Shown piece by piece: positions 45,662 to 57,659 of a stretch of 64,000 bases of DNA. The notes beneath the pieces were generated by a model. The model ran no database searches. It was not told where the DNA came from and worked only from the letters and a program-made list of their open reading frames with translations. A program made the translations under genes and the position numbers. The DNA comes from Catenaria anguillulae PL171 (lineage: Eukaryota; Blastocladiomycota; Blastocladiomycetes; Blastocladiales; Catenariaceae). Numbering within the stretch: position 1 is the stretch's first letter; each line of letters opens with the position of its first letter. The stretch is taken from NCBI GenBank assembly GCA_002102555.1, contig MCFL01000002.1, positions 992,001-1,056,000 of the forward strand. Direction: 5' to 3'.

Positions 45662-47028
45662 CCGGGCCTCGTATTCCATCCCAACGCAACCCTCGAGTCG
45701 TCAACACAAGAGACGGTCATCCCACTCTCGCACCACACCCTCACCCTCCAATCCCCAACGCACACCAACATCTCGCTCCGCCGCTTCCTCACAAAGCACC
45801 TCGGCCTGCCCGTCTCGCTCATTCACCGCCTCGTCCGCGCACGCAAAATCACCTTCCAGGAAGACTCGGCCGCTCCCGAATCCGTCCCCGATCTGGCCCT
45901 ACGTCTCGACCGCGGAAACATTCTGCACATTCGTGACCCGAGCGTCGTCATTCGCGAGGCATGGCAGTCGTCGTCCGTGGCAGATGAGGCGGCCATGAGC
46001 CGCCAGCCTTCTCTGCATGTGCCCAAGACTGCCAGGGACAAGATTCGGAGCTGGGTTGTGTACGAGGACGAGCTTGTCGTTGTTGTCAACAAGCCTTCGG
46101 GTGTCGCTGTCCATGGTACGCTTTCATCGAACCCTGGCGAGTTGCTGTCCCTCAGGTAGCAGCTCACTCGAGTCTTTGTACATCATTATCTTTCATTCCA
46201 TCAGGCGGAACCGGTCAAACATCAGCCTGGTCCACACTCTCGTCGCTCGCCCTCGCGCTTGCATCCCCATCCTCCCCACACCCTCCCCTCCCCGTGCACC
46301 GTATCGACAAATCCACGTCTGGCCTCGTCATGCTCGCCAAAACCCGTGCCGCTGCCGACCTGCTCGCCTCTGCCATGCGCCAACGCACCCTGCCCAAGAC
46401 CTACCTCGCAGTCACTGCGGGTGTGCCCACCCTTTGTCGGGCCGGATCCACGCCCAGCTTTTCCAAGCACAAGTGCCCTCGACCGACCCGAACCGCCCGC
46501 AGCACGCCCAACACAGTATGGGACAACGCCAAAGGATGCGCGCGTGATGCACGAGCGCACCGTAGTTGCCACGAGCACGACACCCGTGCCGACAGACGAG
46601 ACCAACAAGGTCAAGGTCAAGGTCTGGACTCGGACACGGCATATCAAGTGTTGGCATCGTCGACCGCCGCAAATATGGCGCTGGTCGAGCTCAAGCCCGT
46701 CACGGGCAGAAAGCATCAGTTAAGGGCAGTCATGCATCAGGTGCTCAAGTGTCCGATTGTCGGCGATTACAAGTATGGGTACCGCGATCAGGGCAGGGGC
46801 CGCAAGTTGCATTTGCACTTGTGGAAAGTCGAATTGCCGTGGGGTGCGGATGGCAAGCCGGGAACGACGGTTGTAATGGGTGATGTGCCAGAGTACGTGG
46901 TGGAGACGTTGAAGGCTGGGAATGTCAGCGTGGCGGGAATTTCGGGCAAGCGAGTCGAGCAGGGTAGGACGAGTCAGAAGGAGCAGCGAGCTCCAAAACC
47001 GACAACAAACCGCGTCCGGCAGGGATAG
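45662..47028 (+). CDS. RluA-family pseudouridine synthase with S4-like domain, apparent frame slips
   Basis: Isomerises uridine to pseudouridine in rRNA or tRNA. The N-terminal part resembles an S4 RNA-binding module (SLRRFLTKHLGLPVSLIHRL, VRARKITF). It is followed by ELVVVVNKPSGVAVHGGTGQ, completed across an intron (46116-46204), the catalytic block LPVHRIDKSTSGLVMLAKTR with the expected aspartate, and the late family motif ELKPVTGRKHQLRAVMHQ with CPIVGDYKYG. The tail is basic. Between about 46430 and 46650 the protein-like frame steps three times (GRIHAQLFQAQVPS, then KDARVMHERTVVATST, then STAANMALVELKP), each fitting one missing base. The middle of the enzyme is therefore present but interrupted as read. 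No ATG opens the frame before 45977, and a stop precedes 45662, so the first exon or start is unresolved. A mitochondrial form is possible. Confidence 0.78.
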
Positions 47029-47415
47029 TGTGGTGTCGGGTTGGGTCGGCAACGGTCCCGGGGATAAGTATGAGGATACATATTGGCGGGATTGGGCATC
47101 ATATTATTCAACTGTGTGCTTTCAATTAACCACTTCTCCAGCTAGCAACGTGCCTCATGTCCGAATTATTTTGTGGGAAATGGGCAGGTATGGCTTGGGT
47201 ATGACAGGGATTGAAGAGATCGACACACTACTGACTTGACTGTGCGAGACACTTAATCTTTCTGTGGAACGTGTTCTCCTTTGCTGCAAACAAACAGACG
47301 ATCGGTGGCACGCTGCAAAGGCAATAAAGCCCAACCACAACCCGCCGGACTTCAAGCTCTCTTTGGACACTTGCCCTCCCCACACACCTCAAGAAACGAC
47401 ATTATTCCGCCCACC
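47029..47415. other. Intergenic spacer and uracil phosphoribosyltransferase promoter
   Basis: Presumed 3' UTR of the pseudouridine synthase gene and 5' region of the next gene. No TATA box recognised. The start context CCACCATGG is strong. Confidence 0.45.
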
Positions 47416-48275
<860 letters not shown>

Positions 48276-48544
48276 AGTACCCCTCAGCCGGTTTGTCCTA
48301 AGGCTGTGTACCATCTCCCATGTTTGCTGTTTTGTTGTGCGTGCTTGCACTCTCGATTCCTCTCTGTGCCCTGTGACTCTTTTCAGATCCATGTCTGTCG
48401 CAAATGAAAACCAATTGCTTTGTTTCCTCTTGTGTCTGTCGCCAGGCCAACATACGGCAGCCCGATAATCGGCCAGCTGCTCCCTTGGTGCCAATCGCTC
48501 TGACGCGGCCGCCCATATGTTGTGGCGATACCAACACTCAATTC

Positions 48545-50106
48545 ATGTCAACCCAGAGCAATGCATTCAACATCGAAGTAATGACACTGTCTTCTCTCCT
48601 GCCCGCAATCGGCCTGCTCCGCCGCCGCAAATCCGATCCGCCGCCTCAAGTCGTGTTGTTGCCCGGCTATGCCGCGACCGCGGCCGCCCACACCAAGTCC
48701 ACGACACTCACGGCCGTTGGTCAAGCATATGTGTTCACACCGCCATCAGAGGAAGACGCCATTGGCCCATACAGTGGGCCGTTTGCCATGTTCCGCGCGT
48801 TTCGGTTGGACCAGGAGCAGGAGCGGTTACTGGCCGAGCGCGGGTATTACTTTAAAGGTTCGGCCAACGACTCTTGACTCGCAAAAACTTGTTTTCCTGA
48901 TGTTAGTATGCGATCTGTGTTTGGACCAGGCGTTCCGTACTCTGGCAATGTCCACATTCAGGTGGCAACAACCAAAGATGGTCACGAGCTGCCGAATTTG
49001 GTTGACGCTGCATCTTTGACTGGCGCAATCTCTGCGGCATGGGATTCACCACCATCCGCTCCGATGTCCGAGTCGGATCGTCACGACTCTGGGCCGACGA
49101 CTGTTGCAACCCGATCCAACGGCTACCTGAAAATCAACCACACCTGGACCGATTTGCCCGCCAGCCTGGGCCCGCAACTCGACATGATTCGGTCAATCGA
49201 GTCGCCGCTCGGCTGCATTATCGCCTTAGTGTTCCGTCCACTGCGGATGACGAGTTGGTGGTTGGTTCTGCGACAAATTTGCAAGAGGCGGGGGCAACCT
49301 CGCAATTGGTTGTTGCACCGACCACAAGTACCGAACAGGAAAGAGTGGGTCGACATGTGGCCATTATCAGTGATATCGATGTACGTTGGATGCATTTTTT
49401 TTTCGCTTCTTCTTCTTCCTTCTCCTCCCCTGAACATTTTCGTCCCGCCAAACCTCCGCATATGTATGCCCAGGATGTGCTCAAGGACACGCAGGTCTCG
49501 ATCCATCCACGTCAAGCGCTCATTGACACATTTACCCGCGAATACGAGCCACTTCCAGGCACGGTTCACCTCTTTCAAGAAATTCAGCAGGCTGCCATCT
49601 CGACGTCGACGCACATCACCTTTCACTACATCTCTGGCACTCCAATCCCCTTGGCCCCGACGCTGCTTCCTTTTCTCACGAGCAACTACCCACCGGGATC
49701 ACTCACGCTGCGCCCAGTCACGTCATTCGACTTTGAATCCGTGACAAATCTGCTCACGGACGCTCTGGACAACGAATACCGGTACACTGCCATTTGCGAC
49801 ATTCTCAAGACCTATCCGGACGCACTTGTCGCCATGTTTGGCGACACGTCAAAGCACGCGTTCCAAACTTACTTGCGCATTGTCAAGGAGTATCCCGAGC
49901 GGATCTTGGGACTGTATGTGAGAAAGATTGGCAAGCATCCGCTGCGGATCGGAAGCGGAGAGGAGGCCAACTTGACGCAGGAGAAGATGAATGAGCTGAT
50001 GAGAGACAGGTTGCCCATGGAGATGTGGGGCAGAGCCGAGCGGGTCGCGGTGGTGTATGGCGAAGCGGATGAGCTTGTTGGGAAAGTGGAGAGATTGTTT
50101 TGCTAA
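48545..50106 (+). CDS. App1-like (DUF2183) phosphatase, paralogue A
   Basis: HAD-type enzymes of this family dephosphorylate phosphatidate in yeast App1. Exons 48545-48857, 48930-49380 and 49474-50106. The N-terminal module: QVVLLPGYAA, TLTAVGQAYVFTPP, a FRAFRLDQEQERLL block and GYYFKG, then PYSGNVHIQV after intron 1. The catalytic part starts RHVAIISDID, joined over intron 2 to DVLKDTQV, so motif I reads DIDDV. It continues PLPGTVHLFQEIQQ, ITFHYISGTPIPLAPTLLPF, PPGSLTLRPV, DALVAMFGDTSKHAFQTYL and ERILGLYVRK. Introns sit at the same two points as in paralogues B and C. The frame changes once near 49205, fitting one missing base. The start is ambiguous (48545 or 48581); no convincing signal peptide is visible, unlike in B and C. 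Confidence 0.78.
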
Positions 50107-50428
50107 ATCTGCGGCGGTGTCTAGCCCGAGTGATACCATGGTCATGTGTATGTTCATTCCCTTCCTCTGCGTGCTCTTGATCATGTTGTCTCACTTGACA
50201 TGACAGGATGAAGACAGAAGATTCGCTAATTGCAAGTGGAATGTCTCACCGCGCAGAGAAACCAGGAAGATTCCACCGTGGAATCATCACCCTTCCTCCA
50301 ACAATTTCAACGCAGTGTATAAGTTTGAGTCGAGCCCGCTGCTGATATCCCATCGCTGTCCCTTCGTCCGTCAACCAGCGCATCATTGACTATCGCCAAG
50401 TTTACAATCCCCATTTGCTCAAACAAAC
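50107..50428. other. Spacer between App1-like paralogues A and B
   Basis: Presumed 3' UTR and promoter. It contains a TATA-like GTATAAGT at 50317-50324, about 105 bases before the next ATG. Confidence 0.5.
50317..50324 (+). promoter_or_regulatory. TATA-like box of App1-like paralogue B
   Basis: GTATAAGT lies about 105 bases upstream of the ATG at 50429. Assigned by motif and spacing only. Confidence 0.4.
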
Positions 50429-52114
50429 ATGCGTTTCTTGACCTTTCTTGCCATCACCAGCGTCGCCCTTGTCGCCTCCGAGTCAATCACCCTCGCCACG
50501 TCACATCCAACTCCCGTGGCACCTTCCGAGCCCCCGCCGCATTCGCCTCTCGGTCCGCGCGACTCGTCGACGCTGTTCCGCCGCCGCCGCCGCCGCCCCG
50601 ATGGAGCAGGCAACCTGACGACGACAACCAAGACGACCAGGGAGACGGCGGCACGCGCGTCGAAGCCATAGTGCTGCCCGGGTTTGCCAACATGAGCATC
50701 GCGGCCGACGGATCGACCGTCAACGTCTCGGCTGTGGGTCAAGCATTTCTGTACTCGCCGCCCGAGGATGAAGACGACGTGCTGGATCCGTACGAGGGAT
50801 TGTTTAATGTGTTCCGGGCGTTTGATTTGAGCCCGGAACAGGAACAAAGGCTGTCGAATCGGAGCTATTACTTCAAAGGTGCGTCCAAAGTCCAACGTCC
50901 ACCTACGTAGTCCATCCAACTCACACACACCAAACAAAACAGTCACGCCGTATGAAGCCAAGCAAGCACAAGTCCAACTCCTTGCCAGTCAATCCTCGAC
51001 CGCCAACCTCACCGTTCCCACGTGCCCGACGTCCAAGACCCCCAACCCTTGCGCTTGAAATCGCGCCAACGAAGCCCAACGCCGAGCGTCCGCCCGAATC
51101 TCGCCTCGTCGTCACGCTTGGTGACGACAACAACGACAATGGTGCCGTGCTCGTGAATCAAACATTTTCCAATTTGCCCAAGGACTTTGTGCCCGGCGAG
51201 CCAGTCGCCGATGGACTTGGGTCGGTGCTCGTACCGTACCAGGTTGCCGCATTGCAGGATGGGCAACAGCCTGCAGTGGATCCCCGGGGAGGCGGCGGGT
51301 CGTATTTGGTCATGCAACCGCGTCCGCAGCCCGGTGGTGGCCAGGGTGTGATGGGCAAGGACGGCAGCAGCAGGATCCAGTCATGCACTTGGTCATTCTG
51401 AGTGATATCGATGTACGCATCCAATCATCCAATCTCTTGGCTTTGTCTCAATTGCCGATGATTCACATTGTGCTTGATTGCAGGACGTGCTCAAGGACAC
51501 TCGCGTCTACAGTTCAACGCCCAGCCGCGAGGCCCTCGTCAACACCTATGCCGAAATCTACCAGCCGATTCCAGGCATGCCCGAGCTCTTCCGCGACACA
51601 ATCTTTGGTAGCACCAACGCATCGACCAAACTGCGCTCACTGCTCACTACATCAGTGGCTCACCGTTGCCGCTGGCCCCAGCATTGCTCGAATTCTTCCA
51701 AGCCTACTATCCGCCGGGCTCGCTCACGCTGCGTCCCGTTACGTCGTTTGACTCGGACTCGATTTCCAACTTCCTGTCTGACGCATTCACCAACGAGTTT
51801 CGCCTACAAGCCCACCGCGACGTGCTCAATACGTTTCCACAGGCACTCGCCGTAGTGTTTGGCGACACGACCAGAGGACGGTCGAGACCTACTTGGACGT
51901 GCTGATCGAGTATCCGGACCGCGTCCAATGCGTTTACCTGCGCAGGTTGCAGGGGTCCGGGTCGTCGTTGACGATGGACGAGGTCGTGCGCAAGGTCAAC
52001 GACCGAGTCAGGCAAGAGTTGAGGGAGAGGGCAAGGGAGGTGGTGGTTGTGTTTGAAGATTCGGAAGAGTTGCAGGGGTTGGATTATGGGACGAGTCCGG
52101 TCAAGTGCAGGTAA
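50429..52114 (+). CDS. Secreted App1-like (DUF2183) phosphatase, paralogue B, with several frame slips
   Basis: Signal peptide MRFLTFLAITSVALVASE. The N-terminal module follows (AIVLPGFANMSIAADG, VNVSAVGQAFLYSPPEDED, RAFDLSPEQEQRLSNRSYYF), then VTPYEAKQAQVQLLASQSST after intron 1 (50879-50942), LPKDFVPGEPVADGLGSVLV, and HLVILSDID joined to DVLKDTRV over intron 2 (51413-51483). Motif I is DIDDV. The catalytic half contains PIPGMPELFRDTIF, LPLAPALLEFFQAYYPPGSL, ALAVVFGDTT, ETYLDVLIEYPDRVQCVYLR. The conserved frame is interrupted about five to seven times (near 50630, 51000-51070, 51385, 51640 and 51885); most fit one missing base. Because the motifs survive on both sides of each break, I favour sequence errors, but this copy has the most breaks of the three and could be decaying. 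Confidence 0.68.
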
Positions 52115-52494
52115 ATTGGTCCTGTGCGAGACCGTTGACCAAACTGAGAGCAATGCCATGTATTGCCCATGCAACCCGGTGCATGTATGCACCTTTTTTT
52201 TGTCTGGAAAGAGACGCCTGCGCTTTGGCACCATTGAAGGTGATGGAGACTCATCGTAGCTTCAAACATTCACTCGGTCTGGACAAGTTCCAATTGCCTC
52301 GTTACTGCGTTGTACTCAGTCAGGCTTTCGTGGTCGTTTCTTCAGTGGGAAAAATGAGAACGATTCGGAAAACCGGGTTATGATCCATTTTGAATTTGAT
52401 ATCAATACACAAGACATTTCCCATCCACACTCAAATCAATACACATCACACTTCTTCTCCTCACTCACGCATAACAGGGTGACAAAAAACTCGT
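52115..52494. other. Spacer between convergent App1-like paralogues B and C
   Basis: AT-rich presumed 3' UTR DNA. No feature recognised. Confidence 0.45.
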
Positions 52495-54553
52495 TCACGC
52501 ACATTGAATTGGACTGGTTGTGTAATTCAACCGCAACAACTCGGCCGGATTCGAAAACACCTTGATGATGCGTTCGGCCCTCCCCACCATTTCATCGCTC
52601 AACCGCTGCCGCAATGCGAGAACCGCGCGCTGCTGCGTCACTTGCGTCTCACCGGACTGCCCGTCTCCCGGCACGGGCGTCGGCGTCCGCAAATACAAGC
52701 ACGCAATCTGTGTCGGGTTCTCGGCCACAAGATCCACATATGTCTGCAAGCTTCTGGCCTCGGCAAACACAACCACGTTTGCGTCCGGGAACGCAGACAG
52801 CACCTCGCTCACGGCCGCATACTTGTACGTGGACCCGTCCTTGAGCCGGTCGATAAACGACTGTTCGACAAAGGCCGCAGTTGGGCGCACCGTCAGCGAG
52901 CCGTACGGGTAGTGTGCGTTGAGGAATTGCAGGTACGAAGGCGCGAGAGGAATCGGGGCGCCCGTGATGTAGTGGAACGTGAGGGCCGTTGAATTGTTGG
53001 CGAAGGATTGGGCCAGCGTGTCTTGGAATACGTTGGGCATGCCTGGCGTCGGTTGGTAGATTTCGGCAAATGTGTTGAGCAGGGCTTGGCGCGGCGAGGC
53101 AAGTTGGGTTTCCTTGAGCACGTCCTGTGCGTGTTCCATCGTGACATGTGTGTGTGTGAGCTTGTGCGTGCAAGTGAGACACGACAAGTAGGATATGAAA
53201 ATCGCACATCAATCTCACTCACGACCGCCACATGCTTGCGCAACACGGGCCCTTGCGCCCTCGACGATTGTCCACCACCCATGCCGCCACTGCCGGGCTG
53301 TTGCTGACTCGGATCCTGGCCCACCTCGTCGCCCGTCTGTGGCCCGCCGCTCTGATCCGGCGCGCCTCCGCCACCGCTCAGACGGTCAATCTCGGGAGCC
53401 AACACCAAGTAGGATACCTCCGCATTCTGCGGCTCTGGCGTCATTGGCTCGCCCTCTTGCAATGTGGCCACTTGGTATGGCATGAACACAGACCCCAGCT
53501 GGTTGGCCACGGGCTGTCGCGGGATGAACGCCTGCGGCAAGCCAAACCATTCGGCACCGGCAATGTCGATGATGCCCGGCTGCAAGCCCGATTCCGACGA
53601 GTCGTCACTGCCGAGCGTTGTGTTTTTACGCGAGGCGGCCGGGTGGTCGGGCGACGCCCACGCTACAAGCGGTGCGGCCCGTGGGACGGGGAAGCGGATG
53701 GGTGGGATTGAGACGGGTGGAGTGGAGGTGGAGGAGGACTGGTTGGCAGAGAGCTGGACTTGGACTTGGCCCGAATAGGGTTGGCCTGAGATAGAAACTT
53801 GGTGAGACAACAATATTCAAATATCACGGTCAAGTGCGATGGGAAGGTCGTACCCTTGAAATAGTAGCTGCGATTGAGAAGCCGCTCCTCCTGATCTTGG
53901 CGCAAATTGAATCCGGCAAATGACCCAAACGCGCCCGAATACAGATCGAGGGCACCTTGCTCGGCCGTCGGGGGTTGAAGATGTAGCTTGGCCATAGACT
54001 TGCATGGAGCGTCATTTTGCGTTTGAGACTGATCGCCCCCATTGTTGCCGGGAACCGGGTGGTCGAGGGCGGCTGCACGGCCCAAGTTGATGACGGCCTT
54101 GACCTTGATCGAGAGTGGGGCGAGGAGGAAGCGTCACGGTTGCAGTCACGACCGGCGCAATGTCGGTGAGCGTGATGATGACGGTGCGGGTTTCCAAGGG
54201 CCGAGAGGCGGTGAATGTGGTTGCGGTTGTGGGCATGAATGTGTCGGAGGCTTGCTCGGGCGTTGTGTGCGGGTGACGCCGGCAAAGCCAGGGAGAACAA
54301 TGATGGAAGGTGAGGAGCCGGGAGCGGTTGCACCAGATCCGCCTCCGGGTTGGGTTGTCGTTGTTGTGGCGGGAATGGTGGTAACGATGGGTGTGGGTAC
54401 GTCGACTGAAGGGATCGGAGGGACAATTGTGGGAAGGGTGATATCGGTCGGGACGGTGGCCGTAATGACGACTTGTGGGGCGGGCAAGGCCCAGGAAGCG
54501 GGTGCAGCGGCAAGCGCAATGGCCAACACCGATATCACACGTAGGCGATACAT
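52495..54553 (-). CDS. Secreted App1-like (DUF2183) protein, paralogue C, probable pseudoenzyme
   Basis: Signal peptide VISVLAIALAAAPASWALPA, then a Thr/Pro-rich stretch, SIIVLPGFAG, and a module ending YSGAFGSFAGFNLRQDQEER plus SYYFKG. Intron 1 (53786-53853) joins to QPYSGQVQVQLSANQSSST; then LPQAFIPRQPVANQLGSVFM, a Gly/Gln-rich insert, and HVAVVSEID joined over intron 2 (53125-53207) to DVLKETQL. The rest is TPGMPNVFQDTLAQS, LTFHYITGAPIPLAPSYLQF, YGSLTVRPT, FPDANVVVFAEARSLQTYVD and IACLYLRTP. Two catalytic positions differ from A and B. The nucleophile aspartate of motif I is glutamate (SEIDD against SDIDD), and the GDT of motif IV reads AEA. In family terms this predicts loss of phosphatase activity with the fold kept. 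The frame shifts near 54270 and 54120, where the N-terminal half as read is uncertain. Confidence 0.72.
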
Positions 54554-55282
54554 GGCGACTTGACTGACTTGACTTGACTAGGATTGAAGGGATGACAAAT
54601 GCTCCGTACCCGTTCCGATAAACAGATGATGATGGGAATATGAATAGCTGGCAACAACACAAAACTGGAGAGCGCGGCCGTAGCTTCTTCAAGTAGTGGT
54701 GGCAAAAGCTTTGCCGGAGTGAGACAATGAATGTGAGACAAAACGGGACGACATCCCGCGGCGTGCCTTGCCTGCCTTTCGTCTAGCGACGGATGGTCTA
54801 ACTTGGCGCGACCTGAGAGAGTGAACAGCTGCGAAATCAAGTGTGTGAGTCAAGTGAGACATGCAGTGATCACCGGCAGTGTTCGGCGGTGCGAGCTGGA
54901 TTCCCTGGTCCCGCGGCTTTCAAAGTACGAACAGTCCGTTCCAAATGGTTGGTCATCGTTGATGCGGCTGCTCGCACAATCCTCGGTCAGCGCACCGCGG
55001 ACACACGTCACGGTCATCCAAGCGTTCGTGTGGAGCTAACCAGTAAACCGAGTTATTCCTTGCTCAATGTCGTCACATGGGACCAGGACATTATAGCAGA
55101 TAAGTCCGCATTCGGGTTATCCAAATCGGAGGCAACATGATGAAGACACGTCCCACCGATCAGGTCACGGTTTCGTCCATGATCTTGACGGCAAATGGAC
55201 ATCAGACCAACTCTCTGAAGGGAAACCGAACGCCAGGTCAGGATATTGTATACAAAAAGAACACACTCCATGAAAAAGAAAC
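54554..55282. other. Divergent promoter region (App1-like C / ankyrin-like gene)
   Basis: Non-coding spacer with only short ORFs. No TATA box or RNA gene recognised. Confidence 0.45.
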
Positions 55283-57154
55283 ATGACAATCATAAGCCCG
55301 TGCATCGAGATGACCCCGCCGCCGCCTCCGTCTTTGGACGTGGTGCCCCACATCATCGAATGCATCCTCACCCTCGCGATCCACTCCGTCCCTCGGCCAA
55401 TCACCTTTTCTTGTGCGACTCGATTTGCCGCCTATCTCAATGTTCTCGGCCACGACCTCATTCCCGCTCCCTCGCACGCCGCCATCCACCGCATGCATTG
55501 GATCAACTCGACTATCGGTGCTCGCCTCGGCGATATTTGGCTGCTTCGTGAACTCGCCAAACTCGACAGCTTACCCGATTCCTCAAGGCTTCATCGACCC
55601 ATTCAATACCACCCGCAATCGACTGCGCTTTCGGTTGGCGCGCTCGGCAGCATTGATCTGATTGAATGCCTCGTCGCATACTCGCCCAATGTCCTCCAAG
55701 GCTGCTTGGACCACGTCATTTGTCAAGCGAGCAACCACGGCCACGTGCATGTCCTCGACTGGATCGCAAATCACTCACCACAAGCTTTTCTCTCGGTCTA
55801 CACTCCCAATCACCTCGCCTACTTGCAACCAGACGACACGTCGGGCGAAAGACACATTCGCACGTTGGAATGGTGGATCCAGCATCCCAACCTTTGGCAA
55901 CCGCGGTGGCTCAAGTTGCGGCCAAAGTGGCATGTGCAAGCACTGGTCCATGCGTGCACGCACCGCAACATGCGTGTTGTCGAGTATTGGCTCAGCGCCC
56001 AGGATTATCGGCTCATTCATTCCAACCCAGACCGATTGCGCCAGTACTTATCGTGGCCTCTGGCCGCTGCCGCATTTACAGGCGACGTCGCCTTCTTTGA
56101 ATCGATTTACGCCCTGTGGCCAGAGTCGATGGCGCCGCACGTGGTTGCGCTGGCGTGCGCCTCGGGCAACTTGAAGCTTGCTCAGCGTTGCCACTCGTTG
56201 CTCCGCCAGACCGAGTTCAGCAAACAGGATTCGGACTTGTGCTACTTGCTAGCAACTGCTTCTGCGGGATTCACGCACAACGATACTGCGGCCATGGACA
56301 CGCTCAACTGGCTGCACGATGACCTCCAGCTTTTCATGACCGGACAAGCCAACGGATCACACCCCGAGAAGCTTCGATGGATCACAAGCGATGTGCCCGA
56401 CTGGCCCATTACATGGGACAAGCCCTTCTACTATTGCATGCACGTGGCGACTGCGATCGGATCTCCTGCCCTCCTAGATTGGTGGCACGTCCGCCTTCAA
56501 CGGGATCCCAGCAAATTCTTTTTCCGCAATCCTTTGCAAGGGTCCATGTGTGTCGTGCCTAGAGCCGACGCGGTCGCGACTTTGCAATGGTGGAGGGATT
56601 CGGGGCTAATTTCCGAGCTCTACGACGATCAGCACACCTTCCAGACGCTGATTGTGCCCATGTGGATTGAGCGAGGTGCGAGCGTCGAGGTGTTTGATTG
56701 GCTGTTGCGCCATTGCGAACTGTCCGCGAACGGGCCGCCATATGGCCACTTTGCCACGCATATGATCGATCGTGCATGTCTTGCGGGGCAAATCGACCTT
56801 CTCAACTGGATCCTCAGCCATTTGACAAAGTTTCCTGCGCCCGTTTATTCGGCAAACGCGCTCGACCTCGCGTACCGCAGCGGCAACGTGCTCGCCCTGC
56901 AGTGGCTCAAGGACGAGGGCTTTCTAGATGCTCTGCGGGCACAAGCGGCGAGTCTCAGGGTACCTTTGGAGCAGTCGATTTCGTTTATTGCGAGAAAGTG
57001 GCCAGAGTGTTTCGAGTGCTTCGAGTGGGCACACGCGAACGGGTTCGAAATGAGCCAGGCAATGCGAAAGCGGGCGATTGACGAGTCATTGTATAGCCCG
57101 GTGTATGTCAAACTGCTTTTGCACTCTGCAGAAGCTGTGCCGAGTGCAGAGTAA
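55283..57154 (+). CDS. Ankyrin-repeat-like protein, divergent
   Basis: One intron-free open frame of 623 residues. After an N-terminal F-box-like or leader helix region (VVPHIIECILTLAIHSVPRP), the protein is a string of about 60-residue helical repeats in which short ankyrin-style pairs can be seen: ASNHGHVHVLDWIANHS, ACTHRNMRVVEYWLSAQ, AAAFTGDVAFFESIYALWPE, ACASGNLKLAQRCHSLL, ACLAGQIDLLNWILSH, AYRSGNVLALQWLKDEG. Repeat lengths are irregular and Trp-rich, as in the expanded ankyrin-like families of blastocladiomycetes. These usually act as protein-binding adaptors; no enzymatic motif is seen. No signal peptide. The first ATG of the frame was used; the second (MTPPPPPS) nine residues later is equally good. 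Confidence 0.75.
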   Translation: MTIISPCIEMTPPPPPSLDVVPHIIECILTLAIHSVPRPITFSCATRFAAYLNVLGHDLIPAPSHAAIHRMHWINSTIGARLGDIWLLRELAKLDSLPDSSRLHRPIQYHPQSTALSVGALGSIDLIECLVAYSPNVLQGCLDHVICQASNHGHVHVLDWIANHSPQAFLSVYTPNHLAYLQPDDTSGERHIRTLEWWIQHPNLWQPRWLKLRPKWHVQALVHACTHRNMRVVEYWLSAQDYRLIHSNPDRLRQYLSWPLAAAAFTGDVAFFESIYALWPESMAPHVVALACASGNLKLAQRCHSLLRQTEFSKQDSDLCYLLATASAGFTHNDTAAMDTLNWLHDDLQLFMTGQANGSHPEKLRWITSDVPDWPITWDKPFYYCMHVATAIGSPALLDWWHVRLQRDPSKFFFRNPLQGSMCVVPRADAVATLQWWRDSGLISELYDDQHTFQTLIVPMWIERGASVEVFDWLLRHCELSANGPPYGHFATHMIDRACLAGQIDLLNWILSHLTKFPAPVYSANALDLAYRSGNVLALQWLKDEGFLDALRAQAASLRVPLEQSISFIARKWPECFECFEWAHANGFEMSQAMRKRAIDESLYSPVYVKLLLHSAEAVPSAE

Positions 57155-57659
57155 AGGAATCTAGGATTCGCCTTTCTTCTTGCTTACCGTTTGACGCTGG
57201 GAGACCTTGCTGCGATTGTTACCCTGACGCTGAGCCAGATGTTGGCCTAGTTTGAGCCTGGCTCGGTTTTGGTCAAGGTGGTCAGACTTGCACTTGAGGG
57301 AACAGAAGTGCAGCAGGTCAAGGAGACGGTTGCGGACTTCGTTATCGGATCCGTAGAATGATGCACGTAACATGGGTATGTAGGTGTTAGAGAAAAATGT
57401 TTTGTATGGAAACTTGTGTATGAAATGTTAATGTGCAAGTTCATAAAGAGATGTGACAGTTGACGATCAGTGAAGAGTCAGGAGAAGGCGGAAAGAAACA
57501 GGCCGATAAACGCTAGGATGCGGCCAAGAAGAACAAGCAACCATGAGCAAGTCGGGTAAGAGGAGGAGGACACGAAGACACAAGGAAACAGGTTGCAAAT
57601 GAATGGACAATTAAGCGTGGGTAAACATGAGTCACCCAACAAACACAAAAGAGATCAAG
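57155..57659. other. Intergenic spacer between convergent 3' ends
   Basis: Presumed 3' UTRs. Short minus-strand ORFs at 57161-57444 are not supported by any motif. Confidence 0.45.
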
